The notes below the pieces were generated by a model that worked only from the letters and a program-made list of their open reading frames with translations, was not told where the DNA came from and did not search any database. The position numbers were made by a program, and so were the translations under genes. 60,167 nucleotides of DNA, from the NCBI GenBank assembly GCA_004802705.1, contig SGPL01000160.1:1-60167 (forward strand), written 5' to 3'. The DNA is from Bondarzewia mesenterica. Taxonomy: Eukaryota; Basidiomycota; Agaricomycetes; Russulales; Bondarzewiaceae. This document shows positions 25,474 to 37,801 of this stretch, in pieces (within the stretch, counting starts at the first letter, position 1; each line of letters opens with the position of its first letter).

Positions 25474-28178
25474 TTCATGTAGAGGCCGGAGAACTGATGC
25501 CGGGTCGCAGCTGCTGTAAGTGACCAACGCAGTGTAATTCTGACCCTTGTTGATCTTGTCTTCAATCCTAGGTCTCCTATCATATCCTTGGTCCTCCACG
25601 TTCACCCAGAGATGTCCCTCCACTGCAGCAAGTTGTCCTTATCATCCCGCGCTCCGAGGAATTCTGCCACGTGACGCTTTGGATGCTTTCTTCGCACGCT
25701 CTATCTCGCGCTAAGCTCATACATTAGGACTGTATCACTGTATGGATACGGGACTTACCCACACCATTGTCGACCCGACTGCGGTTCGGAGGGAATCTTC
25801 TTGATGTTCAATCGTTAATCATCCGAGCTCGCCTTGCAATCTGCTTCAAATTTGCGATTTCTCCTACCGGCCGTATCTGCTTCGGATTCATGACTTCGCG
25901 GAATGTTGCTGTTATGGGGAATGCCTTTCTGCTTGGACTACGTACCCATGGTCACAAGCTCAACTTTCTTTACTGTTACATCTAGGTCACCATTGTCTCA
26001 TTCTGCACCCGCCTGAACAAGATATGGTATCTGACCGGAATTTACTGATAGGTGCTTTTGCAGGCACTCCTTCGGAATTTAGAGGTTTTCCGTCGCAAAA
26101 CTGTGTTTGTCAATCAGCTCAAAGGGTTTCAATTGCTCAGGACGAGTTATAGTTATCTTCATTTCTGGATCACTTGCTCCTGTATGTGAGGTAATGGCGA
26201 TCACTCAGTGTCGTGACGGTTTGACTCGTTGTGGCGGTTGGCTTGATATAGGAGCAGCTAGCACTCTGAGATTGCCACCTTGTTTCTACCTGCCCTTCTG
26301 CGTCTCGCAGGCTCGAATGGTTGACTGATTTAGAAGATGCTCGCCCCTGACTGCCTTATTCTTATATGTTTGCCTCGTCCTTGCCCTGCCATTTCTCAGT
26401 GGCCCCCGTATCCCGTATCCGAAGGGCGAGTGCTCAGAGCTGGTGTTTTCGGTTCATCGGCTCTGTGAGTTTCGCAAGTTTGGAGCGCTGGTGTGCACTC
26501 TTTTCGATGTTACGTTTTGTCACTGACAAGTCTAGGTAGGCCCTGCACTGCGATTGGTATAACCGCGATTGAACATTGTATCCGTCATCACTCTTTCTTT
26601 CCGTCTACTGGAACGTCTCTTGGAAGGTAGGCACACGGGTCGAAGCGGAAGCTTGACTCTCTCAAAGGATCCGCCATCCGAAGTATCGACGAAGACTGCG
26701 TACCGCGATATTGGCCTCGCAGGCACAGCTGTAGCGGCGAGGAAGATGGATTCTCGAGATTCAGAACCCTTACCCACCCGACCAGATCGCGCGGACGATT
26801 CAGGAACTCGGGGAATGATGGCTCTGCAGACAGCGTAGTGAGTGAATCTATATTTATGTCGGACATTGTGGTCGTACAATGCTCGGAGCGCCCAGTCGTC
26901 GAACNTGTGTTACATGCATACGCAAGTAAGTAAAGGAAAGCGATGTCGCCCGACTCTCCTGCCTCTAAACCCATGGCGTTCACTAATGAGTGTCGGCACG
27001 ACCGTCTTCTTCTACTCATGTGGGATGTTTCAGGAATTAGCATCGTCTCGTCTGCGCGCGGTTGTCAGTCTTTCATTCTCGCCACGCTGCTCCCCTTGTC
27101 CTAGTAAGTGTCTCCTTAGCTCGCAATCTATCGCAATCTCCTTCTGTCAGTTTGCACATCGCCTCCATGCCCGGGTGTCTCATGGATCAGCCTCAGTTTG
27201 TCCAATACTCAAGTCTACCCAGCTTTTTGTCGTATATAGACGCCGCGGCTAAACCCCCCCGATGTCTCTCACTGCAGCACTTCCACTGCCAGTTTGGATC
27301 CAGCAGAGGGAAACGTCTTTGGGAGCGCTCGCCTGTTGCCGCACTGGACGAGGCCTTGCGGATAGTGAAACCGCTTCAAACCGTTCATAGACGGTCCAGC
27401 ATTCGAAGCCATTCATGCCCACCTGACGAGCTGCAATGTTCTGTCTAGGCCACAGATTTTCTATAGAGCATGGCAGCTGGCTGGTCATCGACGAGGATAT
27501 TTTTAGCCTCCAACATGGAAAGGGAAATCACGCTCCCGAGTTGCTCTTTGCTGTAAAAATAATCACGGCGCATGGCGTCGAATGGGATCTTCTCGAGTCT
27601 CTCGTCACGGTCATCTATCACCGACCTTGATAATGATGCCGATGGTATTTTGGCACGTTTTGAAATTCAAGAGGATCACCTGTTGCTCCTCCAAGGAAGG
27701 CCAAGGGAGAGAAGCAACCTCAAACGACGTGAATCGCCCGCAAATTTCGGCCGAAATCATCGTGGTACCTCCGCTGCGTACCGTCATGTTCGTTCAAGAT
27801 TTGAGCGAGATCAGGCGAGATCCTTGAAGATGCGGCGTTGAACGCGCCGACCGCGGAACCGATGTAAGTTCATAGTGTGCATATTGTGTTCCATGGAGTC
27901 CGAATTCAAACAGACATCTAGCGAGGAATGCTACATTGTGTATTTATATGTACTAAAGAAAAGATCGCGTGTTTCACGGCGCCAAGATCGCGAGATAATC
28001 GGGTCACCGAAGAAAATGAAAGAGAAAGGTGAAAAAAGACGAGAAAGAGAAACCGTGGTCCGCGACGCACGGAGGGATGGAAAGCAAAGGGAAGATGGAC
28101 AGCGAAAGATAATGAAAACAAAGTGTGCTGGGAGCTGGAGATAATGTAGAACAGAGCACGAAAAGCACCGCACGACGG
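25474..28178. other. Intergenic, no confident gene
   Basis: About 2.7 kb between the LRR gene and the 3' end of the MADS-box gene. Several 60-150 codon open stretches exist on both strands (for example minus 26588-27043), but none shows a domain, a convincing start or a chain of splice sites I can defend. An N lies at 26905. The A-rich stretch near 27950-28130 probably belongs to the MADS gene's 3' flank. Confidence 0.4.
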
Positions 28179-30125
28179 TCACCCACTTGCACCATCGCCT
28201 CCGCCTCCACCCCCCATCATATCCTCCAATCGAACACCGCCATCGATCTCAGCATCTCTCTGCCGTTCACTGCGCCCATCCAAATCTTCAGCATCTCCGC
28301 CCCGACCTCGCTTGCCCATCCTCAAAACAAGACTCTCCTCATCCCCACCTCCACCCGCGCTCGACGCCCTCTCCCCACTCCCCACCGAGACAGGCGCAGC
28401 CGCGGCGCCCGACAAAAAGTCCAGCCACGAATTCCCACTCGCATTCTCGTCTGACGGCCCCGATCCTGACGACGGCACTGCGTGACCAGTACTGCTGCTG
28501 CTGGTATTGTTGTGATGCGATTGCGGGTGGGACAGCTGCGGCCAGTCGAACGTCAGCGGAAGCCCGAAAAAGGTCTCCAGGGCACCACCTACCCCGCCGC
28601 CCATCCCACCAGCGCCAGCTCCGCCTCCAGCGTTGCTGAACAACATGTTGCCGCCGCCGCCGCCAGTGCCGGGGGAGGATCCGGGAGGACCGAATACGCC
28701 TGCGAAGATGTCGTCTGGTGGACGTGGGTGGTGCTGTTGGGCTTGAGAGAGCTGAGGCGGGGGCTGGGGCTGGGAGATGCGCGGGAGGGGTTGCGATTGC
28801 GATTGTCTGAACAATCCATGTCCATGTCCGGGGGTGGAGTACGGTGGAGGCTGTGGGTGCGAGTAGGAAGTGGGGATGCCCGTGCGCGAGGCGGGATGGA
28901 GAAAAGGGGTGTTAGTGGTAGAGGACGAGGACGAGGAGGAACTTGAGGGAAGAAGGGCGCGTAGGAGTGATGTTGGGGGTGTGGAATGGTGTAGGAGTGT
29001 GGGGTGGGGTCAAAGTCCAAGCGGAAGGATGTGGGTGAAGTGGAGGGTGCGTGGGGGTGTTGTTGGTGTTGGGTGGGCGGGAGCCGGTCAAGCTCAGCGG
29101 ACGACGCGGTGCGTGGGCGTTTGTTTGAGCTTTGCGCCGAAGGTGGGTACGGATTGGGGAGACGGGAATTGAGACTGGTATGGCGGTCGGAGGAAATGGG
29201 GAGAGATTGGGAGGTAGTGGTGGACAGGCTGGAGATTGGGAGGCGGTAGTCCATCTGACCGTCATGGTCAACAGAACAGAAGAGCAACAAGCAAAGAGAT
29301 ACACACGTCGATACTCATGCCCTCTGGCTTGACCGTTGCCGTCTTCGCGCCATGCCCATTCCCATCGGACTTTTTGCCCTTGGCTGCTGTCCCACTCCCC
29401 GAGGCAAGACCAGCGCCGCCGGCGGTCATGCTATCCTGTCGCTTTCGCTGCGTGGTCGTCGGAACTGTCGGGGACTCGTCTCCCTCGGCATCGTCGTCGT
29501 CGTCCGCACCGTCATCGAGTCTGGACGGATCATTAGCGCCACTGAAATCGTGAGCAGTGCGGGTGTCGCGTTCGCCTTCAAACTGGGAGCAACGAACGAA
29601 AAATGAGACGCAGACGGATAAGAAAAGAGAAGGGTCGAGGACGTACGCGAAGGTGACGCTGGACAATGTTGCTGATGTCGCCGGAGCAGTACTGGTAGAG
29701 CTTGTCTGGGTGGCCGTGTCGTCGCTCTGCGCGCCAAAGTAGGAAGTTATTTTTAGCACAGAGGCCGACGACAGGAGAAAAATGCCAGCGCATGCGAACG
29801 AGGAAAAAAAAAAGGAAAGGAGAAAGACTAACCAAAGATGATGACAGCGACGTCGACGGAGCAGAGGACACCGAGCTCGTATGCTTTTTTGAAGAGGCCG
29901 GTCTTGCGCTGTGAAGAGGAGTAAGAAACTATTTTTGACGTTGCTGCGGGGCGACGAAAGTCTTGGCAGGGAGATACTGGCCTTTAAAAATGTAACAGAG
30001 CGGTTGCGTTCGTTCTGGGCGGGGCGAGATATATGAATAGATGGAAAAGAATAGAACGAGGAGGACGGTGGGCGTGTGTGGACACGGACCTGGATCGGGA
30101 GAATTTCAATCTTGCGACGACCCAT
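28179..30125 (-). CDS. MADS-box transcription factor, MEF2/RLM1 type
   Basis: A nuclear DNA-binding regulator; in yeast the relatives Rlm1 and Smp1 act below cell-wall and osmotic MAP kinases. Minus-strand exons: 30125-30090, 30014-29982, 29908-29833, 29726-29647, 29582-29307, 29254-28943 and 28850-28179, in phase, about 494 residues. The MADS domain is spread over three exons: [23 protein letters not shown] and [24 protein letters not shown]2-like extension follows ([24 protein letters not shown]). The rest is low complexity: an acidic [14 protein letters not shown] run, then Ser/Pro/His/Gln-rich and Gly-rich tracts. The second intron has a GC donor. The last intron (28942-28851) is my choice to join two in-phase Pro-rich frames and is the least certain junction. 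Confidence 0.85.
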
Positions 30126-33100
30126 GATGGACGGGGAGGGGTTGTTGAGGAGCGAGAGAGAGAAAGAAAGGGGAGAGCGAGATGGGGGAACGGAGGGAAG
30201 AGGGACAGGAAAGCAAAGCAGGCGAGAGGGATTTGGCTTTGAGGGGGCTCGCAGTATCGACGACTCCTCGCTGCTCGCCGGAGCGGCACACTCGACATCA
30301 ACAACCCCAAGCAACCCCTTCTGCTCCCGTTTCTCCGCAGTCCTCCTTTTCTCTCATCTCCCATCTCNNTTTCTTTTCTTTTCTTTTTGTTTCTGTCCAA
30401 CCCACCAGGCCTCTTGCCCGCGCTCGCCCCGTCCACACCCGTCGCAGGTCCTTTTTTTCTTTTTCTTTTTCTCCGTCTCGCAGCGACTCGGACGCCCTTC
30501 GCTGGACGATCGAACCGCCGTCACATCGTCTCCGAGTCTCTCTGCTTCCCACCTGCCCTCTTTTTCTCCCATCTCCCGGCATATCTAATATTCCTAATGC
30601 ACTTCCCTCGAACCGGTTCGTTCCCCTCTTTCGGCCGTGCCTGTGCCGAAAGAACTCTTCCCCAGTTGATCTCCGCGTCCGTCCGACGCAATCTCTGCCA
30701 CCCGTTCCTTCTCACCTGCCTCTTTTGTCCCTTTCTCATTCAGCGAACATCAAACACGCACCGCCCACGCCCCCTCCAGCTCTTCTCCATCTACCTTGAT
30801 CCAGCGCATGCCATTCAAATCAGCCCTGATAAGCCAGCGCTTGCTCTATGGAGACGGCGTCGCACCCACAGATCGAGTGTATTCCACTCCACCGTCTTCT
30901 TCTGGAATCCATATACCCAATCTAAGGGCCTCGCGTTCCCAGCCATCCTCCATGCTTCTCCGGCGTACGTACCTCTCACCCGTTCATCCTGCATCCTGAC
31001 CCACCCTCGTCCATAACATTTAACCACCTCGCCGCCCTCTTCTTAATGTCTTTCTCGTGCATCTGCTCACTTCTCCAGCCAAGTCATCCTAATGCCCACG
31101 GGCTAGGTAACGTGACCTTCCCGTCCTCTCCCGTTGCCAGCTAACCCCCGCACTTCTAGCTTTTCCTTCCTCCGCGGACTCTGTATCTCCTTGCCCCAGC
31201 ACAGCTCCTAAGGGCCCCGTGTCGAGACGCCCACCTATCTCGCTCTTCTCCGGCACACGCGCTTCCAAGCAGATCGTTCAGTTGTTCTTTTCAATCTCGT
31301 CTCTTTCCTCTCTAATACCTGTGCGTCGCCCACCCTGCCACATGACATCATCCCCCTCGCACCGGCAGCTGGCACTTCCAATTCCTCGGTACGCTCCTGC
31401 CAAATTCGCATAGCCAATCCTGATCCTCCAAACCGAATCCCTCCAATCGCAGTTGGACTCCAACCCGCCTTCCGATTCCGTCCATGCACAGCACCGTTGC
31501 GCCTGGTTGTCTCGGCTCTTCTCCCGCTCTGAACCCTCTTCTCGTGCTGTGCTTCGCGCCTAGTCCATTCGTGCATCGCCTTCCTCGCCCTTGGCATCTG
31601 ATCTTTCTGACTCTCACTCAGCTCACGCAAGTGAGACTCGTGCCCCGCACGTTCGTGCGTTTGTGGTTCCGTATGACAGAATTTCCAGTTCTTTTTTTTT
31701 TTTCACCGTTCCTTTTCAATTGTATCCCAGTAAATTTCGACGTGCTGGCACTGCCTAGCTCGCATCATCGCTATCAACTTCTGCAGCTACTCACCGGCAG
31801 ATGATGGACTGCAGCGTTCTCGGGCTTCATGGCATTCCAATGCGCTTCGCGAGCGTCCATAAAACCATCCTTGGCATTCCGAGTTTTCTTCTGACCAGCG
31901 CCGATTCACTCATGCAACACAATTACACCCGCATTAGCACCCTCATCATGATGCTCGCGCTTCCATCATGGGAGCGGCCGCTCCGCTATCGTGACTAACT
32001 TCGACCCTTGCTGACAATCCATCTCCGCCAACAGCTCGCCTCACAGTGTACACTTGTACATCATCTCCAGGTAACCATGTGCACGCAGGCTGTTTCGTAC
32101 AACTTCTCGCCGCTTTCTTCCGCCGCCACCTTCTAGAAACGTAGGGCGCTGTGGGGCGCGCTCTCATGCACATCAATTATCAGGTGAGTGCCGCGGCCGT
32201 ATCTGAGTTTTGACCAGCTTGCGCCCGTCCGCTCGTCGGGCTTGGCATGGTCGGGGTGCACCTGATGAGTTCGCACGCTGCTGCGCAGCCATGCAGTTTT
32301 GCTTTACTGTTTCTCAGCGTCGGTTTACGCAAAGCAGATGATCAATGAAGCCGCATTGCGAGCTTCTGGGCGACGGCTAGTGCCGTACGAAGCTGATGTG
32401 CACTTTCGTTCAACTGGCTGGTGTTCATCGCTCGGCGCGCACTTTGTCCAAATTGTTTGCTTGACCGGACAGTCTCTCCTGAGTCATGGCGTTGGTTTTT
32501 GGAGTGTCATGTCTGCTCGTCCGAGTTTCATGTGGGCATTGGTACCAAGCAATTCCCTCGCCAAGACCCCGACAAACCGCCTGTATCGTGTGCGGCTCTA
32601 GTATCTCACACATTCTCTGCCGTTCATCTTCGACTTTCTTCTCCGTCGACCCTTTGGTAACCACGTGCAGATGCGTGCGACTAGGGAAAATCCAATCCGT
32701 GCCGACCCAATTGACCTTCGGGATCTTGCATCCTTCCCCGTTGCTCAACTGCTCAAGCTTGGTATCTGGTGCGTCCGCTCGCACACTGCTGCGCAACCTG
32801 CGAACAATCCGAGTCCTATTAGAGAGCGCATCGCATTGGGTATCCCACCATTGGCTCCATTTTAGCGCCACAGATCGGTGCAGTGGGACCCTGCGAGCTC
32901 ACCTGGGCAGAGTCGGCGCGTTTCATCTGTTCGTCCGCTCACGCTGACTGCACAATGTGGATCGCCGTCATGTATCGCACCGCATCGTTGTCAACTGCTC
33001 ATTTATCGGATCGCTTGCTCGCTTGTGTCAGCCTTTCTGATCATGCAGTGGAGTGTATCGGCTAAATTTTTTAGTCCCAGGCATCGCGGTCACGTCGGAT

Positions 33101-36100
33101 GACGGTCCAGAGGACTTCGATGACGGATGTCCTACTGGACTATGACATGTCGCCGTCATCCATACGGTAGATGCCGGGGTAGGTGCCGCTTTTCAACAGG
33201 GTATGGACAAGACCTCACGGGCACTGCCGAGTGCGGGTACTCATGATGGTGTGGCCCGGGCGATCGAGTGGTTCGGAGGAGAGGGGTCATCCGATAGGGA
33301 TTCGAATCCGGCTTGATTATGGTTTCATCGGCATCGGAATGAAATATCGAGGAAGGGCGATGGGTATTTGGAAATATGAGACATGGACGATTCGAGCAAA
33401 GTGTGGGAGTCGTGGATCGCATGGCGCTCCTTTTTTCCTCGGCGAGCCGTCCGAGTCGTCCAGGGTCAGTGTTTGGTTGGTTGGTTGTTTGCTTACTCAT
33501 CTGTGTGTGTATGGGTGAGTGGGTGAGGGCGTGTCTTTTGCGATACGCGGGTGCTGTTGGTCTATTGGCGCAAGGCATTCTTCATCTCGTTCCGCGGCGT
33601 GACGTTTGCGTTCAGATTGGGACGAGTGAAACGGACTTGGCATGGCGGAAGGAGGGAGAGCGCTTGCTCGTTCCCGTTGGCGGTAAGCTGACACCTTCGT
33701 GTGATTTGTAGACCGGTCGCGCGTGCGTTTGGTGGCGTGTAGGTTGTGCTTTCTTCCACAGGAATGGTGAGTAAGGATTTGTTCGCGCAGCTGCAAGCCG
33801 TGTCGGCCTTCGGTCACGCATCTTGTGCATTGGTGGGAAGTCAGGCGGACTCTCTTATCATCTTCACCTGCATCTTTGACGGTTGATAGAGCGCCAGGTG
33901 AGTGCGGGTTTCCTTGCCAGCTCTGATACAGCGGCTCACGCTGTCATCTTTACTGATCGGCGACCTTGATGTGACTTGCTTTTGCTCTCCATGACATCGT
34001 TCGGTTCTTCCTACGCCATACATCTTGAGCTACTCCACATGAATCCTCCGAACAAATCGACTATGGCCGCTTCCTTCATCCCCTGGAAATGGAAGGTTCG
34101 AATGTCGTCAGACAGTTGAATCCTGCGTATCATACCCGTATTCTTTATCAAAAACTTGTTCAGCCTCGGCGATCTTCGCATCTCCGTCTGATCTGTTTGA
34201 CTGTCTGCGAGAGAGGCTCCGGGGTCCTGATATCTTCTGCACCTTGTTTGAGGATGGACTGACGACCGACTTTCAGAGGGAACAGGTGTCGATCCAGTAT
34301 CTGAACCGTAAAACCACTTTCTTATTATGATAGTCAGACGTCGCTAGCGGTTACTCGGCTTCTCGCCCTGGCGCTCGACTGAACACTTCAGGGACGCGCT
34401 CATCATCGCTTTTCTTCTGCTTTCAACGGTCCAGCTGACAGAACGACCCTGCTGGATCAGGCTTCCTTGGGCTTCCATCCTCTCATACAAAGTACCTTCC
34501 CACGGTCCACTTTGTCCGTTTCCTCTTTATTTTCACTCGCCTTATCAACTTCCAATGAAATTCCCGCGCGCTTGCCGAAGCATGTTCGTGAGAGGCGTTC
34601 TATGGGCTCTTGCTCATCATTCTACCTCTCGTCGTCATCATCACCGCCAGTTTGTGCATATAACCTACTCTTAAACGTGACTGGTTGACCTTTGGATGGA
34701 TGACAGGATCTGGATACAAACATCGTGAGTTCTGCAGTTCTTCAATTGGAGGACATCGACGGTGGTAACCTTGGTCACACCAGATCTCCCCGACATACTT
34801 AAAGGGGTGGCTCAGCGAAATGCCGAGGAGTCATTCAAGCATCTGCTTGTGTCTCTGAGCAAAGGTGATGACTATATTTCGATGAGCTAAATTATCACCG
34901 TTCCAGCGTCATCTTGCATTCAAGACGGCGGCGTTTGCATCCTTGTCTCCCTTTTCTACCCACCGTACACAGATTTCTGGTGGCGATGGCATCCGAGGCC
35001 CATACTTCCCGTGATTCCTCCACCCCACCGCAAAATAGCTCTGACTATGGCTATGCTTTTACATTGAAGGTTGACTATTGTAGTTCACGATCATAACATT
35101 AACCTCAGATTCAGGTGATGAAGAACGCTCGGTCCTTCTTCAGAATGCATAAATATACAGGATATCTCTATCACCGAGCCGTAACCATCAAGGCACTAAT
35201 CGGACTCGTAATCCATGCTTTCATCGCCATCCTCATCCCACACACGTGGTCCTTCAATGTCAATATCGCTCGGATAAGGTACGCTTGCAGCATCCCACAA
35301 CGTCGCCCCATAATTACGCGCGAATGCTCTCTGGCGCTGTGTGCGTCCGAGATCATGTAGAGCGGGTAAGGTGGGGATGCAACAACAGGAAAAAAAAGAA
35401 GTAGAGGAATAGGAAAAGGAAAAGAATAGGGACTACAACGGGAAAAGCTAACGAAGTCCGTCAATGATGGATAATGGGTGGAAAATGTGTGGAGACGTAC
35501 GTGGACTTGTGCTGTCCATGGATAAAGCTGACTGTGTCTTCGTCTCCAAGACATGGCCCAGATTATCAACCACGTTTGCAAGCAGAGCAAATGATTGTGG
35601 TCGTGCAGATGACGCGGGCAAGCTTAGGAAGAGGATGAGAGCAATCCCAATTCTGGTGAGAGCGTCTACGAATCTACTTTGAAACATGAATGCTATGTGC
35701 CACACTGTCGCTTTGACGTGGAGGGGAACGAAGGGGACAAGGCCACTGCATGGTACCTGCCAACATTTATAAGGGCCATGCATCTAAGTGACGTCTGGCA
35801 TGAGTGCGTACCAGACTCGTTCTCGCCGCGGAAACGTTCAAACCTCGTGCAGATGGTAGGTACCAAAGGTACCCAAATATCTAGCCATTCCCCACTGTGC
35901 ACAATTTCCGATTAGGGGAGGTATTTCCCCTTTTCATCTGTGCTGTAGGTTAGAGCTGCAAAAGACGACCGACGACCGAGAATCGGGCACCCAAGAAAGG
36001 AGTGCATCTGGCATCGACAACGGTGATGAGGAGAAATGAGAGAATGATGACAGAAGTACTGTCTGCAGAGACTCAGTGTCAAAGCCGGATGCTTTGAACT

Positions 36101-36424
36101 TATCCGCGTCGATACAGTAGTGCGACGCATTGTATATCTATTATCGCGTAATTAGTCATCACGGAACACTCCTTGACATATTTATAGTTGCCCGCTAACA
36201 CCCACAGCCCACATGCACCTGAAAAGTGTTTCCGGTCAGGCAATAGAGCGTGAGTAATCTCAGACTCCCAGACGGTTACTGAGACCCAAGCCCCCAGTCA
36301 CATTTGGCGCTTTATGTAAGTTATGATGAACGAAGAAAGCTTCTTCCCTCTGCGTCAACTACATATGCGGCTCGATTTTCAGTATCAAGCCACCTCATAA
36401 GGCCCACAAGAAATCCCTACTCTG
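30126..36424. other. Large 6.3-kb region without a recognisable gene
   Basis: The part next to the MADS gene (about 30290-30610) is strongly pyrimidine-biased on the plus strand, with an NN at 30368-30369. Further on, many open stretches of 60-210 codons occur in the pyrimidine-rich part, as expected of biased composition, without domain signatures or credible exon chains. From 34 to 36 kb only short frames remain. It could hold a long MADS promoter or 5' UTR, a non-coding transcript, or genes too diverged for me to see. Confidence 0.4.
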
Positions 36425-37571
36425 ATGTTTGGAGGCTTTGGCTCCTTGAATTCTGTCGAGTCTGAGAAGCGTCAAGCTCTGAGAGATGCATACAAGACCA
36501 TCAATGAGGCGCTAAATCCCCGCAATCCAATCCGCTCTACTGCGTTCTGTCAGTATCTTCTTGATCGAGCAAGGTGCTGTCTGACATTCCGAACAGGATA
36601 TAGAAGCAGCACGCGCTATCGGTGGAGGTATGGGTGACATCTGAGGATCATATCCGCTCCTCCGTAACCGCCGTGCATTACCTCCCGACTCTTTTTTGCT
36701 ATATATTGTACTTAAGTTTTGAATGCACAGTCAGACGGCTCTCGGCTGGTTGATTCCATTCTACAACTATGTCGTTACGCCGTCTGTTTGCCAGATGTGC
36801 CAGGTACAGACTCTATGGACGATCTGCGTCAGCGTTGCGCTCTGTTGGAGTCTCGCATTCAATGTTTTACGGTGCAAGAAGCAAAAGTTCTCTCCTGGGG
36901 GTAGGCGAGTGATACGTGTTGGCCGTTTTTATAAGCGAGTACTTATTTTACTCATTTACCTTGATATTCGTAGTGACACCGAGTTGCTCGCATCGTGGGC
37001 TCAGGATATAGTCGAAAATCTTCTTTCCAATGGAGTCAGACAGGAGCATGTTCGTATTCTGGCTCAATTCTACAATAAATGCTGATTACCGGATTGATAG
37101 TGGGTATGCGAGACCCTGCCCAGAGTCTTCGACCTCATCGAGGATTTCAATGTAGAAAACGTGGATCAATCTTTGCTCAAGGCAAGTCCTATCACCGCAT
37201 CGTCTCCCTCTGCAATTCAGATATCGTAAACGCCTAGTCGTCTGGCCTTCCATCCGTTCTCCAATCCGTCGTCTCCGCCCCCTGTATCCCCATCATCTCA
37301 GGCCCTGATTCCGTCCCCATTCGCTCTCGCGCTCGGGCGATTATTCAACGCTGCGCAAAGCAGCAAATAGCCGTTCTGGACTTGCCGATACATTTCAGGC
37401 GCAAACAGCAATCTCGTGTACCGTCTAGGACAGGTCGCTGACACACTTAGCAAATTGGAGAAAAATTCTCAGAAGGGCGATGCGCATGAGGTCTTGCAAA
37501 CGCTGGAGGTGATTGAAGGGTGGGGAATGCCTGAGTCAACTCTCGCTAATTCCCTGGAAACTATTTACTGA
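36425..37571 (+). CDS. Unrecognised multi-exon gene, partly disrupted
   Basis: I do not recognise this family, but the segment behaves like coding sequence. Exon pieces chain with good splice sites: MFGGFGSLNSVESEKRQALR, then DIEAARAIGG joined across a GTATGG...AAG intron (36628-36713) to VLNAQSDGSRLVDSILQLCR, then across GTAGGC...GTAG to DTELLASWAQDIVENLLSNG and VRQEHVRILAQFYNK. Later come RVFDLIEDFNVENVDQSLLK and a final piece ending GWGMPESTLANSLETIY before TGA. The protein would be soluble, helical and leucine-rich, with no signal peptide. The first junction does not keep phase, and stops follow FYNK, so either small indels have broken it or my model is wrong. Next to it, 230 bp downstream, lies a broken GMC gene. 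Confidence 0.4.
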
Positions 37572-37801
37572 CAAATATTATCAGCTTGATCCTGCCAAGT
37601 GACGAAGTGAAGAATGGGAAATGGCGGTGTTAGGATGACGTCTTCGCCCTTTCTAATAATTTTGGCTGAGATCTCGAAGATGAGGTCCCCTTCCATCTTC
37701 CGCGCTCCATCGGGTCGACTGGGTCGGTATTTTAGAAAAGCTCTCGCTCGAGCCTTTCCGCTTGTCACTTCGTCCTCTCTTCTGACCTCCAACGTCAAGT
37801 C

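Noticed and set aside
28482..28946. Long plus-strand frames across the MADS gene's 3' half
   Set aside because: They are antisense shadows of the Gly/Pro/Ser-rich coding sequence.
30290..31000. Overlapping 170-210 codon frames in the pyrimidine-rich tract
   Set aside because: Several frames are open at once because of base composition; no domain or start context supports one.
33225..33320. Possible tRNA: an A-box-like stretch (cgatcgagtgg) followed by ggattcgaatcc
   Set aside because: The supposed T-stem does not pair outside the palindromic loop, and no acceptor or anticodon stem can be drawn.
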